A DNA stretch of 64,000 nucleotides from Anaerolineales bacterium (lineage in GTDB: Bacteria; Chloroflexota; Anaerolineae; Anaerolineales; E44-bin32): the NCBI GenBank assembly GCA_029210945.1, contig JARGGH010000001.1:1-64000 (forward strand), written 5' to 3'. The position numbers and the translations under genes were made by a program. Below are positions 51,158 to 60,318 of the stretch, in pieces. The notes beneath the pieces were generated by a model that was not told the DNA's origin, did not search any database, and saw only the letters and a list, made by a program, of their open reading frames with translations. Position 1 is the first letter of the stretch. The number at the start of each line of letters is the position of its first letter.

Positions 51158-53403
51158 GCTCCACCGCCCGTTTGATCATTTTCTATCCCGCCGGGGATGG
51201 CGTCTGTATCATCAGGCGGCGGTGTTGGTTGGTGGCTGAGTGTGATGGTTGAACGAGCGGCGTTGAGCGCCCGCCCGAGCTCTCGGGTAGTCGTGTCAAG
51301 GATCGATTTCATATCCGGCGATCGCCGGACCTTACTAGTGATCTCGTAGATCAAGCGCTCACGGCGTGCTGAGCGTTGGACCTGGTCGAGCAGCTTTGCG
51401 TTCTGAATGCCGGCTGCGACCTGGCTGGCAATTGTCGCCAGCAGCGCGGCGTCATCTTCGCTGAATCGGTTCTCATTCTGCAGGTCAGAAATCGCCAGCA
51501 CACCGAGGATCTCCTCTCCGAGCTGCATAGGAACGCCGAGCCATGAACGCACTTCCTGATCGACATCTTCGATCCCGAACAACGCTGCTTGATTCCTGAT
51601 CTCTTCATCGAAGATCATCGGCTGGCGTGATCGGATGACAGAGGAAATCAGGTCGCCGGTGAGTTTGGAGGTCACACCGACCATCATCTCACTCCCCTCA
51701 GATGCATACTGAACCGTGTACGTTTGTGGGTCATCGTCGTAGATAGCTACAGCAATCTCGACATCGCCCATGATCTGATCTAGCTGCCGCTCGACGACGC
51801 GGTAGATCGCATCCAGTCGCAGCATCTGCGAGACTGCCTGGCTGACACGGTTGATCACCTCGAGCTCCATCAGGCGGCGTTCTTCATCCGCGCGCTGGCG
51901 GGCGCTTTCAAGGGAGAGCGCCGCCTGGCTGGCGATCGCTTCTACCAGCGCGATTTCCTCATCATTCCAGGGTTCGGTCCCGACCGGCCGTCGGGCGGCG
52001 ATCGTAGCGATACTCTCGCCGCGCACGTTGACCGGGACAGCTATTTCCAGCCCATTGCTGCTCACGACCGTCTTCGCTTCCTGGTATGCCTGTGCTGTCA
52101 ATGTAAAGCGATCTTCCTGGGGTGCAATCCGATCGCCGTTTACATCGAGGTGGATCGTGGGGGCGGCAGCCTGGCGGCCGATGCGCCTCCAGGCAGATTG
52201 GATCTGGGATCGCGAACTGGTTTCGAGGCGTTCAAGACGATCCTGCAGCGATTTCTGGATACGGGTGCTGTCAATCGTCACGGCCAGTTCGCTGGCGATG
52301 GCCTCCAGCGCCCGGACGTCGTCATCGGCAAAAATACTCGGCTCGGTGCTCTGAACGTCAAGCGCCCCGAGCAGGCGGTCACCGACGAGCAGCGGGACAG
52401 CCAGCTCAGAGCGCGTCTCTGGCAAGAGCGGATTTTTAAAGTGGTAGGGATCTGCTTCAACATCGTGAGCGGTACGCGGCAAGCGGTTAGCGGTCACCCA
52501 CCCGATGATGGATGCACTGCCGACGGCGAGGCGGTGCTGCCGGGCCATCATTTGCCTCCCTGCGTCTCCGGTGCTGGCTGCAAGATTTGCCCAGTTGCCC
52601 GTCTCGTCCATGATGAAAATGGAGGCGTGGTAGAAGCCAAATCGAGAACGAATAAGCTCAATCGCTTGAACCATGAGCGCTTGTGGGTCGCTCAGCTCAG
52701 AGGCCATTTTGGCGATTTCTGAAGTCGTCTGAAGCTGGATCGCTCTGCGCTCCAAACCACGTGTTCGCTGAGCCACCAGCTCTTCTAATTCCCGTCTTTG
52801 CCCTTGCAGCTGCTCTGTGATCTCACGCTCGACGTCGAGTGCCTGGGAGATCTGTCGATTCGAGTACCAGTTGATGAAAATCAATACCGCCAGACCGATT
52901 GCCAGGCCGATGGCGTTGCTGATAAGCGTGGGACGCGGGATCAGCATTTCCGGCATTAATCCCAACCCTTGAAACCAATCGAGAAAGATGTAGATGATTG
53001 CACTGGCGGCGGTGAAGAAAAGAGCGCTGAGGGGCCCTAGAAGAAGAGCGGAACTAGTCACAAGAAGCGCCAGACCAATCGTTGAAATCGGTCCCAGGCC
53101 AGTTTGGAGCATCGCTGCGAGCGTCACCGCGTAGACGAACAGGATCGAAGCCCACGAGGCGAGTTTGGTGCGCCCACGGCGTGCCAGCAGAAAAGCGACA
53201 ATGTAGAATGGCAGCGAGGCAAATGCGAGCATCCCGGCGGTCGCTGACGCCTCCCCGGAGGCGGCCAGGATCGTCATCCCGACGCCAAAAGCTAAACTGG
53301 ACAGTGCGAGACCAGCAAGCAGGATATAAAGCACAGATTGGCGCTGGGCGCTCTCTGGATCCGGGCTGGTTGGCTTGAAATAGTTTAAGAAACGGTTACG
53401 CAT
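51154..53403 (-). CDS. Six-helix membrane protein with GAF domains, no kinase
   Basis: 749 residues. About six membrane helices at the N-terminus (about 25-185), a coiled coil (about 190-225, GQRRELEELVAQRTRGLE), then three GAF domains (about 235-370, 400-500, 510-665) and a C-terminal coiled segment resembling the ends of the two neighbouring proteins. No output or kinase domain is visible. The membrane part is a MASE-like sensor layout rather than the dCache-like one of its neighbours. Overlaps the next gene by four bases. Confidence 0.82.
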   Translation of the reverse strand: MRNRFLNYFKPTSPDPESAQRQSVLYILLAGLALSSLAFGVGMTILAASGEASATAGMLAFASLPFYIVAFLLARRGRTKLASWASILFVYAVTLAAMLQTGLGPISTIGLALLVTSSALLLGPLSALFFTAASAIIYIFLDWFQGLGLMPEMLIPRPTLISNAIGLAIGLAVLIFINWYSNRQISQALDVEREITEQLQGQRRELEELVAQRTRGLERRAIQLQTTSEIAKMASELSDPQALMVQAIELIRSRFGFYHASIFIMDETGNWANLAASTGDAGRQMMARQHRLAVGSASIIGWVTANRLPRTAHDVEADPYHFKNPLLPETRSELAVPLLVGDRLLGALDVQSTEPSIFADDDVRALEAIASELAVTIDSTRIQKSLQDRLERLETSSRSQIQSAWRRIGRQAAAPTIHLDVNGDRIAPQEDRFTLTAQAYQEAKTVVSSNGLEIAVPVNVRGESIATIAARRPVGTEPWNDEEIALVEAIASQAALSLESARQRADEERRLMELEVINRVSQAVSQMLRLDAIYRVVERQLDQIMGDVEIAVAIYDDDPQTYTVQYASEGSEMMVGVTSKLTGDLISSVIRSRQPMIFDEEIRNQAALFGIEDVDQEVRSWLGVPMQLGEEILGVLAISDLQNENRFSEDDAALLATIASQVAAGIQNAKLLDQVQRSARRERLIYEITSKVRRSPDMKSILDTTTRELGRALNAARSTITLSHQPTPPPDDTDAIPGGIENDQTGGGA

Positions 53404-53438
53404 CAGTCTGCCTTCCCCTGAGAACTCGGGCCATTGGG

Positions 53439-55340
53439 CTAATCTCCTGCTTCAGCGGGCGGTAAGACGACGCCGTATGATTGCCCGGTGTAGATTTTGA
53501 CCATGACTTCCGGGTTTCCAAGGCCGCGCTGGAGCGCCTTGGCGGCACGCTCAAGCACTTCGTCAACTTCCATCGGCCCGCTCAGCTCACGAGTTACCTC
53601 GCTGACTAGTCGGGCGCGATCAGCGGCGATCGCAGAAAGTTCGGCAAGCCTCGCGTTGAGAATCGCTGCGCTCAGCTGATCGGCGAGCGTTTGCAGCACT
53701 TCGATATCCTGTTGGCGGAAGGCATCCCGGGATGAACTCTGAACATCAATCGCACCCAGTACACGACCGCTGGTCTGGAGAGGCACGGCTAGCTCGGAAC
53801 GTGTGTCGGGCATGAGATCTCTGCGCAGCGCAGCCGAATCAGGTTGGATGTCGGATATGAGCCGAGGCTGATTGTTGCTCGTGACCCACCCGATAATCGA
53901 AGGCGATCCGACGGGGACAATGTAGCCCTGGGCTTTGAGCGCGCCGCCGATATCGCCGGTCGCTTCTTGCAGTTGTACGAAATCGCCCTCTTCCTCGATC
54001 AGGAAAATCGAGACGTAGTCGAAATTGAACTGTTGGCGGATGAGCTCAACCGCTCGCCGCAGCAGATCGTCAAGGGAGGGTGATGAGATCACCGCCCGTG
54101 CGACCTCTGACGCAGTGCGGATCTGCCGGGTTCGTTCTTCTACGCGTTCCTCAAGCGAGCGGTAGACGCTGCTTAACTCCTCTGCCATCTGGTTCAAACT
54201 GAATGCGAGAGCTCCCAGTTCATCGTTGCGGTCAACCGGGACGCGATACGTCCAATCGCCCTGTGTCAGGCGATCGGCGAGTTCGGAGAGGCTTCCAAGC
54301 GGGCGCAGCAGCCGGCTGGCTGCAAAGGTGACCGCGAGGACCGTTATCAGACCCGCCGCGCCAGCCAGAGCGATGCTGAAGGGTGCAAGCGAGTTCACCT
54401 CTGCAAAAATGTCGGATTGCGGAAGTTCGGTCACGATGCCTATCCCCCATTCCGGAATCCACTCGTATGCCGAAAGGACCAGGTCTCCGTTTGCGTTAAT
54501 GTACTCCATCGTGCCGCTCGGCTGTTGGTCGACGCTAGTGAATACTGGATGGGCATGCCCGGGGAACGCCTCCGGAACTGTTGCGTTGCGGGGGAGCTGA
54601 ATGAGGATGTCCGGGGCGAGCAGGACGAATGTTCGGCCTCGCTCCACCCGGTAGACGCCTCGCCGTTCCCAGAAAACCTGCATTTCTTCCAGGAGTGCGG
54701 CAATGCGCGTGGAGTGGTTGACGCCGACAAGGTAAATGGTCGTCCCGTCTCCCAGCGTGAAAGACGCGGTTGTGTAGAACGCCAGCGAACCGGGCGCAAC
54801 AACGGCGTCATCAAAGACCGGGCGCGTCTCGGTCTCCATCGTAAGCTCGTCCAGGTCCATGAAGGTCAGCGGCATTTGCGCAGGCCAACTTTCGTTCGTG
54901 GCTGCTAAGATCGTGCCATCGTCTGCTTGGATGACTGCCAGGTCGGAGAACAACACCTGGCCTTGTCTGAGACGCAGGTCCGAGAGCTCTTCCAGCGCAG
55001 CCTGATGGGCGGATTGATAGCCATCGCTGCCGGCGTTCTCACCTAGCATCCCGGCAACTGCATTCCGGAGTGTGGCTCGCTGGGAACCCAGTAGGAGCCG
55101 TTGTTGGCGGACGTTTGCCCATTCTTCCAGAACAGCGACTTGAGCTTGCGCGGCGGCGGACATCTGGCTCGTGGCCTGTACCTCGAGCAATTCACGTGAG
55201 CGGAGGTAAGCTCCAACGCCCATCGCAATTAACGGTATCAATACCAGCGGAAGCAAGATCAACGCCAGTCGGCGGCCGAGGCTTCCCTGAAACTCAACAT
55301 TGTCTTCCTGGACCTGCGATTGTGTTACCGGACTGACCAC
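53439..55340 (-). CDS. HAMP-GAF membrane protein, no kinase
   Basis: 633 residues from GTG 55340: membrane helix (about 25-48), extracytoplasmic sensor domain (about 50-315), second helix, HAMP (about 345-400), coiled coil, one GAF domain (about 420-565), and a final coiled segment. The first 400 residues closely match the protein at 47888-51157 (for example QATSQM-AAQAQVAVLEEW and LGSQRATLRNA). I chose GTG 55340 because GGAGGTGGAG lies ahead and an upstream frame would overlap the receiver gene by over 130 bases. Confidence 0.8.
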   Translation of the reverse strand: MVSPVTQSQVQEDNVEFQGSLGRRLALILLPLVLIPLIAMGVGAYLRSRELLEVQATSQMSAAAQAQVAVLEEWANVRQQRLLLGSQRATLRNAVAGMLGENAGSDGYQSAHQAALEELSDLRLRQGQVLFSDLAVIQADDGTILAATNESWPAQMPLTFMDLDELTMETETRPVFDDAVVAPGSLAFYTTASFTLGDGTTIYLVGVNHSTRIAALLEEMQVFWERRGVYRVERGRTFVLLAPDILIQLPRNATVPEAFPGHAHPVFTSVDQQPSGTMEYINANGDLVLSAYEWIPEWGIGIVTELPQSDIFAEVNSLAPFSIALAGAAGLITVLAVTFAASRLLRPLGSLSELADRLTQGDWTYRVPVDRNDELGALAFSLNQMAEELSSVYRSLEERVEERTRQIRTASEVARAVISSPSLDDLLRRAVELIRQQFNFDYVSIFLIEEEGDFVQLQEATGDIGGALKAQGYIVPVGSPSIIGWVTSNNQPRLISDIQPDSAALRRDLMPDTRSELAVPLQTSGRVLGAIDVQSSSRDAFRQQDIEVLQTLADQLSAAILNARLAELSAIAADRARLVSEVTRELSGPMEVDEVLERAAKALQRGLGNPEVMVKIYTGQSYGVVLPPAEAGD

Positions 55341-55341
55341 C

Positions 55342-55749
55342 TTACTCCACCTCCCAGACCTCTTCACCTGCAAGAATCCTGCGGATCTGGGTTGGAAACC
55401 GATCCGGATCAAGAGGTTTGCCGATGAATCCATCAAAGCCGGCCGCGCGCGACCGTTGTAGTTGGTCCTCGCTCGCATACGCCGTCACGGCGACGACCTT
55501 AATGTCCTTCAAGGTCGCGGCCTCACGAAGTTTCTGCAGCGCTTCGTAACCGTCCTCGTAAGGCAGGCGGATATCCATCAAGATCAAGTCGATCTTGGGA
55601 AGTGTGTCCGCGTACTCCACGACTTCATACCCCGATGTCTTCCACTCGCAGTGCATGCCCATATAGCCCAGCATGCGCGCCATCAGGACGAAATTCGAAA
55701 CGTTATCCTCAACGATGAGGATCGTCGTTTGGTCCGTTTTGTCACTCAC
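55342..55749 (-). CDS. Single-domain response regulator (receiver)
   Basis: 135 residues of a CheY/DivK-type receiver: LIVEDNVSNF acidic pair, phospho-acceptor in LILMDIRLP (about 62), AVTAYASE, and GKPLD at the end (catalytic lysine). No output domain. The start is GTG 55749 after GGGAG; an upstream ATG frame lacks a ribosome-binding site and is not conserved. It is followed by the GAF protein gene after two bases and preceded by another receiver gene. Confidence 0.85.
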   Translation of the reverse strand: MSDKTDQTTILIVEDNVSNFVLMARMLGYMGMHCEWKTSGYEVVEYADTLPKIDLILMDIRLPYEDGYEALQKLREAATLKDIKVVAVTAYASEDQLQRSRAAGFDGFIGKPLDPDRFPTQIRRILAGEEVWEVE

Positions 55750-55789
55750 TGCACAACGCTCCCGTCCAAGTGAGGTGGCTGTGTTCAAT

Positions 55790-56167
55790 CTATTGTTGCA
55801 AGAAATGTACGATCTGTCGAGGAAGCAAATCGACATCGACTGGTTTCTGGATGTAGCCGTCACAGCCCGCATTAAGCGTCCGTTCACGGTCCCCTCGCAT
55901 AACGTTGGCTGTAATTGCGATGACGGGCACGTTCGCAAAGCGTGGGTCAGCTTTTAATTCCTTCGTCATCGTCAAACCGTCCACCTCGGGCATGTTGATA
56001 TCTACGAGGATGAGATCGGGTGTATTGGCCCGCGCGATCTGCAGACCTTCGGCAGCGTTGGAAGCCCCCAGGAAGGTATACCCCTCGGCCTCAAGGATGC
56101 GCTGGATAAGGATGCGGTTATCGAGATTGTCTTCAACATAGAGAATTTTTTGTGTCGTCGTGCCCAT
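55790..56167 (-). CDS. Single-domain response regulator (receiver)
   Basis: 125 residues of a DivK/CheY-type receiver: LYVEDNLDNR, phospho-acceptor in LILVDINMP (about 53), AITAN, and IQKPVD. First gene of the signalling operon that continues to 42161. ATG 56167 begins directly at the conserved sequence; the longer frame upstream has no support. A TATAAT box lies 42 bases ahead of the start. Confidence 0.85.
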   Translation of the reverse strand: MGTTTQKILYVEDNLDNRILIQRILEAEGYTFLGASNAAEGLQIARANTPDLILVDINMPEVDGLTMTKELKADPRFANVPVIAITANVMRGDRERTLNAGCDGYIQKPVDVDLLPRQIVHFLQQ

Positions 56168-56208
56168 TATGAATAGTTCGCTGGCCCCTCGTTCCAGTTG
56201 GGAGCGCA

Positions 56209-56214
56209 ATTATA
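56209..56214 (-). promoter_or_regulatory. -10 box of the signalling operon
   Basis: The minus strand reads TATAAT here, 42 bases before the receiver ATG. No good -35 element is found at the usual distance, so an activator may be needed. Confidence 0.35.
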
Positions 56215-56237
56215 ACCAACCCCCCATCAATACGCTA

Positions 56238-56267
56238 CCAGAGCCCTCGGTTGCGCGAGGGCTCTGG
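56238..56267. terminator. Strong hairpin upstream of the signalling operon
   Basis: Perfect 12-base stem CCAGAGCCCTCG / CGAGGGCTCTGG with a six-base loop. There is no T-run on either side, so it may be a terminator, or a structured site near the promoter. The neighbouring 56268-56440 shows no gene. Confidence 0.45.
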
Positions 56268-56440
56268 GGAGGAGGAGAGCAAAGTGCAGAGCCACGTCAA
56301 GCATCTGGAGATTGGTGTTTAGTTTTTGAGCTCAGGCCGGTCACCTTTTGTGCCGGACTCTAGTCGCTCGTGTCTGTCGTTTGCCGTTCTCTCCGATACT
56401 ATCCTAATCTGGCGCCCTTTGCATCCCCATCCTACATTTA

Positions 56441-56698
56441 ATGTCCAGTAAACAACCTTGCATTCAACTTACGAATTTTCGTGATACGATTTCACTCTTG
56501 ATGGGCGGTTTTCAGTCGAGGGAGGGCGATCCAATCCCGTTGAAAACCGGGAGGACACTCTTTAAAGTCGTCAGCCAATTTTCATCATGGGATGAAGAGC
56601 AAGGTTTGGTCCGTTACGTGCGGCCTGCGCTGCCGACATTGACGCCTACGCCCACGATGACGCCTACGCTGACGCCCACTGCGACAGAGACGCCATAG
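56441..56698 (+). CDS. Small protein with a Thr-Pro repeat tail
   Basis: 85 residues. The first 60 have a protein-like composition (ISLLMGGFQSREGDPIPLKTG, KVVSQFSSWD), and the last 20 are a TPTPTMTPTLTPT-type tail like those of surface proteins in this genome (compare 10465-11607). There is no signal peptide, no good ribosome-binding site and no recognised family. It may be a genuine small gene or the end of an older, larger gene. It ends just before a terminator hairpin. Confidence 0.4.
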   Translation: MSSKQPCIQLTNFRDTISLLMGGFQSREGDPIPLKTGRTLFKVVSQFSSWDEEQGLVRYVRPALPTLTPTPTMTPTLTPTATETP

Positions 56699-56700
56699 AA

Positions 56701-56732
56701 AAAGAGCCGCCCGTTTCTTCGAGCGGCTCTTT
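56701..56732. terminator. Bidirectional terminator (tRNA-Gly and small ORF)
   Basis: Stem AAAGAGCCGC / GCGGCTCTTT with a 12-base loop. On the minus strand it ends in TTTTTC, a good terminator for the tRNA gene; on the plus strand it ends in TTTGTT. Confidence 0.75.
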
Positions 56733-56734
56733 GT

Positions 56735-56809
56735 TGGAGCGGGTATCGGGACTCGAACCCGAGACATCCTGCTTGGGAAGCAGACGTTCTACCACTGAAC
56801 TATACCCGC
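56735..56809 (-). tRNA. tRNA-Gly (anticodon CCC)
   Basis: 75 bases on the minus strand fold as a cloverleaf: acceptor GCGGGTA/TACCCGC, D-arm GTTC-AGTGGTA-GAAC, anticodon stem TCTGC/GCAGG with loop TTCCCAA (anticodon CCC), T-arm TCGGG-TTCGAGT-CCCGA. Discriminator U and an encoded CCA end. The GCGGGTATAGTTCAGTGG start is typical of tRNA-Gly. Confidence 0.95.
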
Positions 56810-56882
56810 TTGACGTGGTTCATTATACAAAGGATCAGGTCCTCTGAAAAGAGGGCTGCCGAGGGGCAGTGGCGTTCCTGGC

Positions 56883-58037
56883 CTAGTCATCCAGCAGTGA
56901 TCGCCGGAGAAGATCGAGCGCGTAACTCACCGCACGGGCGTCCATATTGACAAAGATGGCGGGGCAACTCTCGTTTAACTTTTCAACACGATCGGGCAGC
57001 TGGACCACGATTTCAAGGGCGGACCCTTGCCCGTCCTCTTCGGTGAGTCTCAACCCGAGCCCGACTGACGCGCCGCACTCCTGCAGAAGGGCTGCAAGGG
57101 CGTCCTCGATCGATCCTCCGAGGTCTGACGGTAAGCGCTGCACGCCCGCAAGATAGATCCCCGGGCGCTCACCAAGGCTGTCCTGGAGCAGCCCGCCTGT
57201 CCCCGTTTCTGCGGTCGCCAGCGTGAGCCCCTTCTCGCGCAGCAGATTGAGCACGACACCTTCGAGCGTATCCTCGTCCATGCCGTAGATATGCCTTCCT
57301 AAACGCTGCTGCAGCGTCGCCTGGATCCCCCAGAGCATCTCATCGGCTGCTTGAGGTGATCTCGCCTTCGCGGTGATGCGTATGTCGACACGGCCCGGAT
57401 GAGCGCTCAGACCGACGGTGGGGTTGCTCAATTGCTCGAGGTCTGCGATGCGCTCATCCAAAATCGATTCGCCGAGTCCGGCCGTCCGCAGCAGACGCGT
57501 ATGGATGACCTCAAACGACCCGAGCTTGCGTTTGATATACGGGATGACCTCGCTTTCCAGCAGGTGCATCATTTCACCGGGGACTCCGGGCAGCGCGATC
57601 ACGGTTGCATCCTGCGCTTCGAGGATGAAGCTTGGAGCAGTGCCGACCGGGTTCTCGATTGCGATCGCGCCGAGGGGGATCTGCGCCTGACGGCGGTTGT
57701 TCTCGGTGGGGACCCTGCCGAATTGTGCAAAACGATCCTGGATCTGCTGCCAGAGATCCTCGCTGAATACCAGCTCGATGCCCATTGCATCGGCTATGCC
57801 CTCGCGGGTGGCGTCGTCGATCGTTGGCCCAAGTCCCCCTGTGGTGATGACGAGATCTGCGCGGGAAGCGCTCGCCCGAACTGCGTCTGCGATGCGGCGG
57901 GGGTTGTCTCCAACCGTGCTCGTCAGGAAAATATCGACGCCGATATCGCGCAGGCGGCGTGCAAGCGTGCGGGTGTTGGTGTCGACGATCTCGCCTAGCA
58001 GGATTTCTGTTCCAATCGTGATAATTTCTGCTTCCAT
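56883..58037 (-). CDS. cinA: CinA family protein with degenerate amidase domain
   Basis: 384 residues. The N-terminal MoaB-like (COG1058) domain is clear: IITIGTEILLGEIVDTN, VGDN, ITTGGLGPTIDDATREG, and ALPGVPGEM. The C-terminal PncC-type domain, which in relatives deamidates nicotinamide mononucleotide, is altered: the E-S-C-T-G-G motif reads ETGTGG here, losing the Ser, and the following LTxxPGAS-type region is poorly kept. That part is probably inactive. Start is ATG 58037 after GAGGGG; an in-frame GTG is slightly upstream. Confidence 0.88.
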   Translation of the reverse strand: MEAEIITIGTEILLGEIVDTNTRTLARRLRDIGVDIFLTSTVGDNPRRIADAVRASASRADLVITTGGLGPTIDDATREGIADAMGIELVFSEDLWQQIQDRFAQFGRVPTENNRRQAQIPLGAIAIENPVGTAPSFILEAQDATVIALPGVPGEMMHLLESEVIPYIKRKLGSFEVIHTRLLRTAGLGESILDERIADLEQLSNPTVGLSAHPGRVDIRITAKARSPQAADEMLWGIQATLQQRLGRHIYGMDEDTLEGVVLNLLREKGLTLATAETGTGGLLQDSLGERPGIYLAGVQRLPSDLGGSIEDALAALLQECGASVGLGLRLTEEDGQGSALEIVVQLPDRVEKLNESCPAIFVNMDARAVSYALDLLRRSLLDD

Positions 58038-58044
58038 GCGCCCC

Positions 58045-59205
58045 TCACACAACGTTGTATTCGTGGATCAAGCGCCCCTGCTCGAAGCGGGCCAGATCCA
58101 GTGTTGAGACATCGACAGTCTTCGCTTCTCCTTCAAGGATAAATTCCTGCATGAGTTTTCCTGAGATTGGACCGTGCATGAAGCCGTGTCCTGAAAAGCC
58201 GCCCACGATGAAGAAGCCGTCAACCGGTGTCGGTCCAAAAATGGGGTGCGCATCAGGCGTCACCTCGTACAGGCCGGCCCAGGCAGAGAGACGTCCGGCA
58301 TGTTCGAGCATCGGCATGCGTGCAGCCGCGGCTTCGATCGCGTTCACCTCCCACGCCTCGTCGATCGATTGGTCGAAACCGGGATCTTCGCCTGGATTGG
58401 ACATTCCGGTCAGGAGACCTTCCCCTTCACGATGAAAGTACAGGGATTGTGCGAAATCAATCACGAATGGGAAATCCTCTGGTAAATCCGGGAGTGGGGT
58501 CGTGGTGATCATCTGCCGCCGAAGCGGAGTGATCGGAATGTCGACTCCGGCCATTTTGCCGACGAGGCCCGCCCATGGTCCAGCCGCGTTGACGATCACC
58601 GGGGCCTCGATGGCGCCGTGTTGGGTGACGACACCGTGCGCATTCCCGGATTTGACCAGAACCTTACGGACCTCAACCCCGGTCAAAGGTCTGGCGTCCA
58701 GGGCGCGGGCGCGCTGGATGTAACCCATCACAACGCTATTTGGATCCGCAAGCCCGTCATCGGGGTTGTACGTCCCCCCGAGGGCATCCGGGAAGTCCAT
58801 CATCGGCAAGCGCGCATGGATTTCGTCTGGCGTCATCCAGCGGGTGGCGACACCCAGCCGCTGCTGCATCTTGAGGTTCTCTTCGAAAGACGCGACATCT
58901 CGCGCGTCGGTGAGCACAAACAGGTATCCGCACTTTCGAACTCCCGGATCCTGACCGGTCTCCTCCTCGAAACGATCCAGCATAGCAAGGCTCGCGATCG
59001 ACAACCTGACATTCACTTCAGTAGCAAACTGGTGGCGGATTCCCCCGGCGCAGCGTCCGGTAGCACCCTGTCCGAAATAGGGTTCCTTTTCAAGGAGAAC
59101 CACGTTCTTAACGCCCGCCCGGGCAAGGTGATAGGCAGTGCTGGCGCCCATGACGCCGCCGCCGATGACGATCGCATCTGCGGTTTTTGGCATTTCAGAT
59201 GGCAT
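58045..59205 (-). CDS. FAD-dependent amino-acid oxidase/dehydrogenase (DAO family)
   Basis: 386 residues of the D-amino-acid oxidase/sarcosine oxidase beta family: VIGGGVMGASTAYHLARAG (FAD loop), LLEKE, GRCAGGIRHQF, NAAGPWAG, ITPLRRQ, and GGFSGHGFMHGP near the C-terminus. Relatives oxidise sarcosine, glycine, proline, or N-methyl amino acids. Its neighbour is an ornithine-cyclodeaminase-type gene and liv transporter genes lie nearby, so an amino acid or imino acid substrate is probable. Electrons could go to Etf or a ferredoxin, not necessarily to oxygen. Confidence 0.88.
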   Translation of the reverse strand: MPSEMPKTADAIVIGGGVMGASTAYHLARAGVKNVVLLEKEPYFGQGATGRCAGGIRHQFATEVNVRLSIASLAMLDRFEEETGQDPGVRKCGYLFVLTDARDVASFEENLKMQQRLGVATRWMTPDEIHARLPMMDFPDALGGTYNPDDGLADPNSVVMGYIQRARALDARPLTGVEVRKVLVKSGNAHGVVTQHGAIEAPVIVNAAGPWAGLVGKMAGVDIPITPLRRQMITTTPLPDLPEDFPFVIDFAQSLYFHREGEGLLTGMSNPGEDPGFDQSIDEAWEVNAIEAAAARMPMLEHAGRLSAWAGLYEVTPDAHPIFGPTPVDGFFIVGGFSGHGFMHGPISGKLMQEFILEGEAKTVDVSTLDLARFEQGRLIHEYNVV

Positions 59206-59230
59206 GATGACCTCTCAGGCTTTCTGCTGA

Positions 59231-60220
59231 TTAGAACTCGATCGGTGTGCCGAGCCCCCGCTCAACGGCACCTTCAAACGCACGTGCAGCTGCGATAGCA
59301 TCCTGCACCGCAACGCCGACAGATTTAAAGAGCGTGATTTCATCGTCATTAATCCGTCCGGGCAACTCTCCGTTCAGGACCTGTCCCAGTTCCCCGACGA
59401 TGTGTTCCATGCCGATGAGGCACGCTTCGATGGGGATGATCAGGTCGCCTGCTTCGTCGAGCGCGGCCTCGCGCGAATCGACGAACACGCGTGCTTGAAG
59501 TATCGTATCACTTCCGATTTCCTGCATCTCAGGCGTGAATGCACCGATGGCATTGATATGTGTCCCTGGCTCGAGCGCATCAGCGGGGAAGACGGGGCGC
59601 GTCGACGTCGTGGCTGTACAGACGATGTCCGCGTCGTGGAGCGCCTCTTCGGGGGATGAGACGATCACGAGTTCATCGGGGATCGGCCCACGTCCTGCAA
59701 GCTCTTCAACGAGCAATCGCGCTCCGGCCTCGTCGAGACTGAAGATACGAACACTGTTCACCGGGCGCACCGTGCAGACGGCTTCAAGTTGTGTGCGCGC
59801 CTGGACGCCCGAACCGAACAGACCAACCACTCCGGCGTCCGTTCTGGCCAGCAAATCGGTCGCCGCGCCGGAGGCGGCGCCGGTGCGGATGGCCGTGAGC
59901 GTACCACCTTCCATCAAGGCGAGCGGGCGGCCGGTGGCGGCATCCAGAGTCAGGACAGCAGCGTAGATCGTAGGCTCGCTGATCGTGATGTTCTGCGGAA
60001 ACACAGAGACCACTTTAACGGCCAGAGCGTCCGTCTCCGGCAGGTAAGCCGGCATGACCAGCGTAACGCCGTGGTGCTCTTCGATCTCCAACTTTGAACG
60101 CAGCGGAAATTGGGCGTTCCCGGCCGAGAGCTGGCTGAACGCGGCTTTCATCGCTTCGATCGCGTCCTGCATTGGGAGAGCCGCTCGAACCTCGCGAGAG
60201 TTCATGATGATGATCTGCAT
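59231..60220 (-). CDS. Ornithine cyclodeaminase/mu-crystallin family protein
   Basis: 329 residues: MNSREVRAALPMQDAIEAMKAAF, KVVSVFPQN, GGTLTAIRTGAASGAAT (substrate-binding Arg/Thr stretch), GLFGSGVQARTQLEAV (Rossmann loop), ADIVCTATTST, and HINAIG. The family includes ornithine cyclodeaminase, alanine dehydrogenase (archaeal), and ketimine or pyrroline reductases. It lies directly before the oxidase gene, so a pair handling imino acids, opines or D-proline is possible. GGAGG eight bases before ATG 60220 sets the start. Confidence 0.87.
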   Translation of the reverse strand: MQIIIMNSREVRAALPMQDAIEAMKAAFSQLSAGNAQFPLRSKLEIEEHHGVTLVMPAYLPETDALAVKVVSVFPQNITISEPTIYAAVLTLDAATGRPLALMEGGTLTAIRTGAASGAATDLLARTDAGVVGLFGSGVQARTQLEAVCTVRPVNSVRIFSLDEAGARLLVEELAGRGPIPDELVIVSSPEEALHDADIVCTATTSTRPVFPADALEPGTHINAIGAFTPEMQEIGSDTILQARVFVDSREAALDEAGDLIIPIEACLIGMEHIVGELGQVLNGELPGRINDDEITLFKSVGVAVQDAIAAARAFEGAVERGLGTPIEF

Positions 60221-60265
60221 AAAGATTGCCTCCAATCGGGAAAGGCGGTTGCTCCAGGACAACAA

Positions 60266-60295
60266 AAGGCGGAACCCCGGACTGAGGTCCGCCTT
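60266..60295 (-). terminator. Terminator of the liv operon
   Basis: AAGGCGGA/TCCGCCTT with an inner CC/GG pair and one bulge. On the minus strand it is followed by TTGTTG, 23 bases after the livF stop. Confidence 0.65.
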
Positions 60296-60318
60296 ATTAT
60301 ACGGTCAGATGGGCGTGA

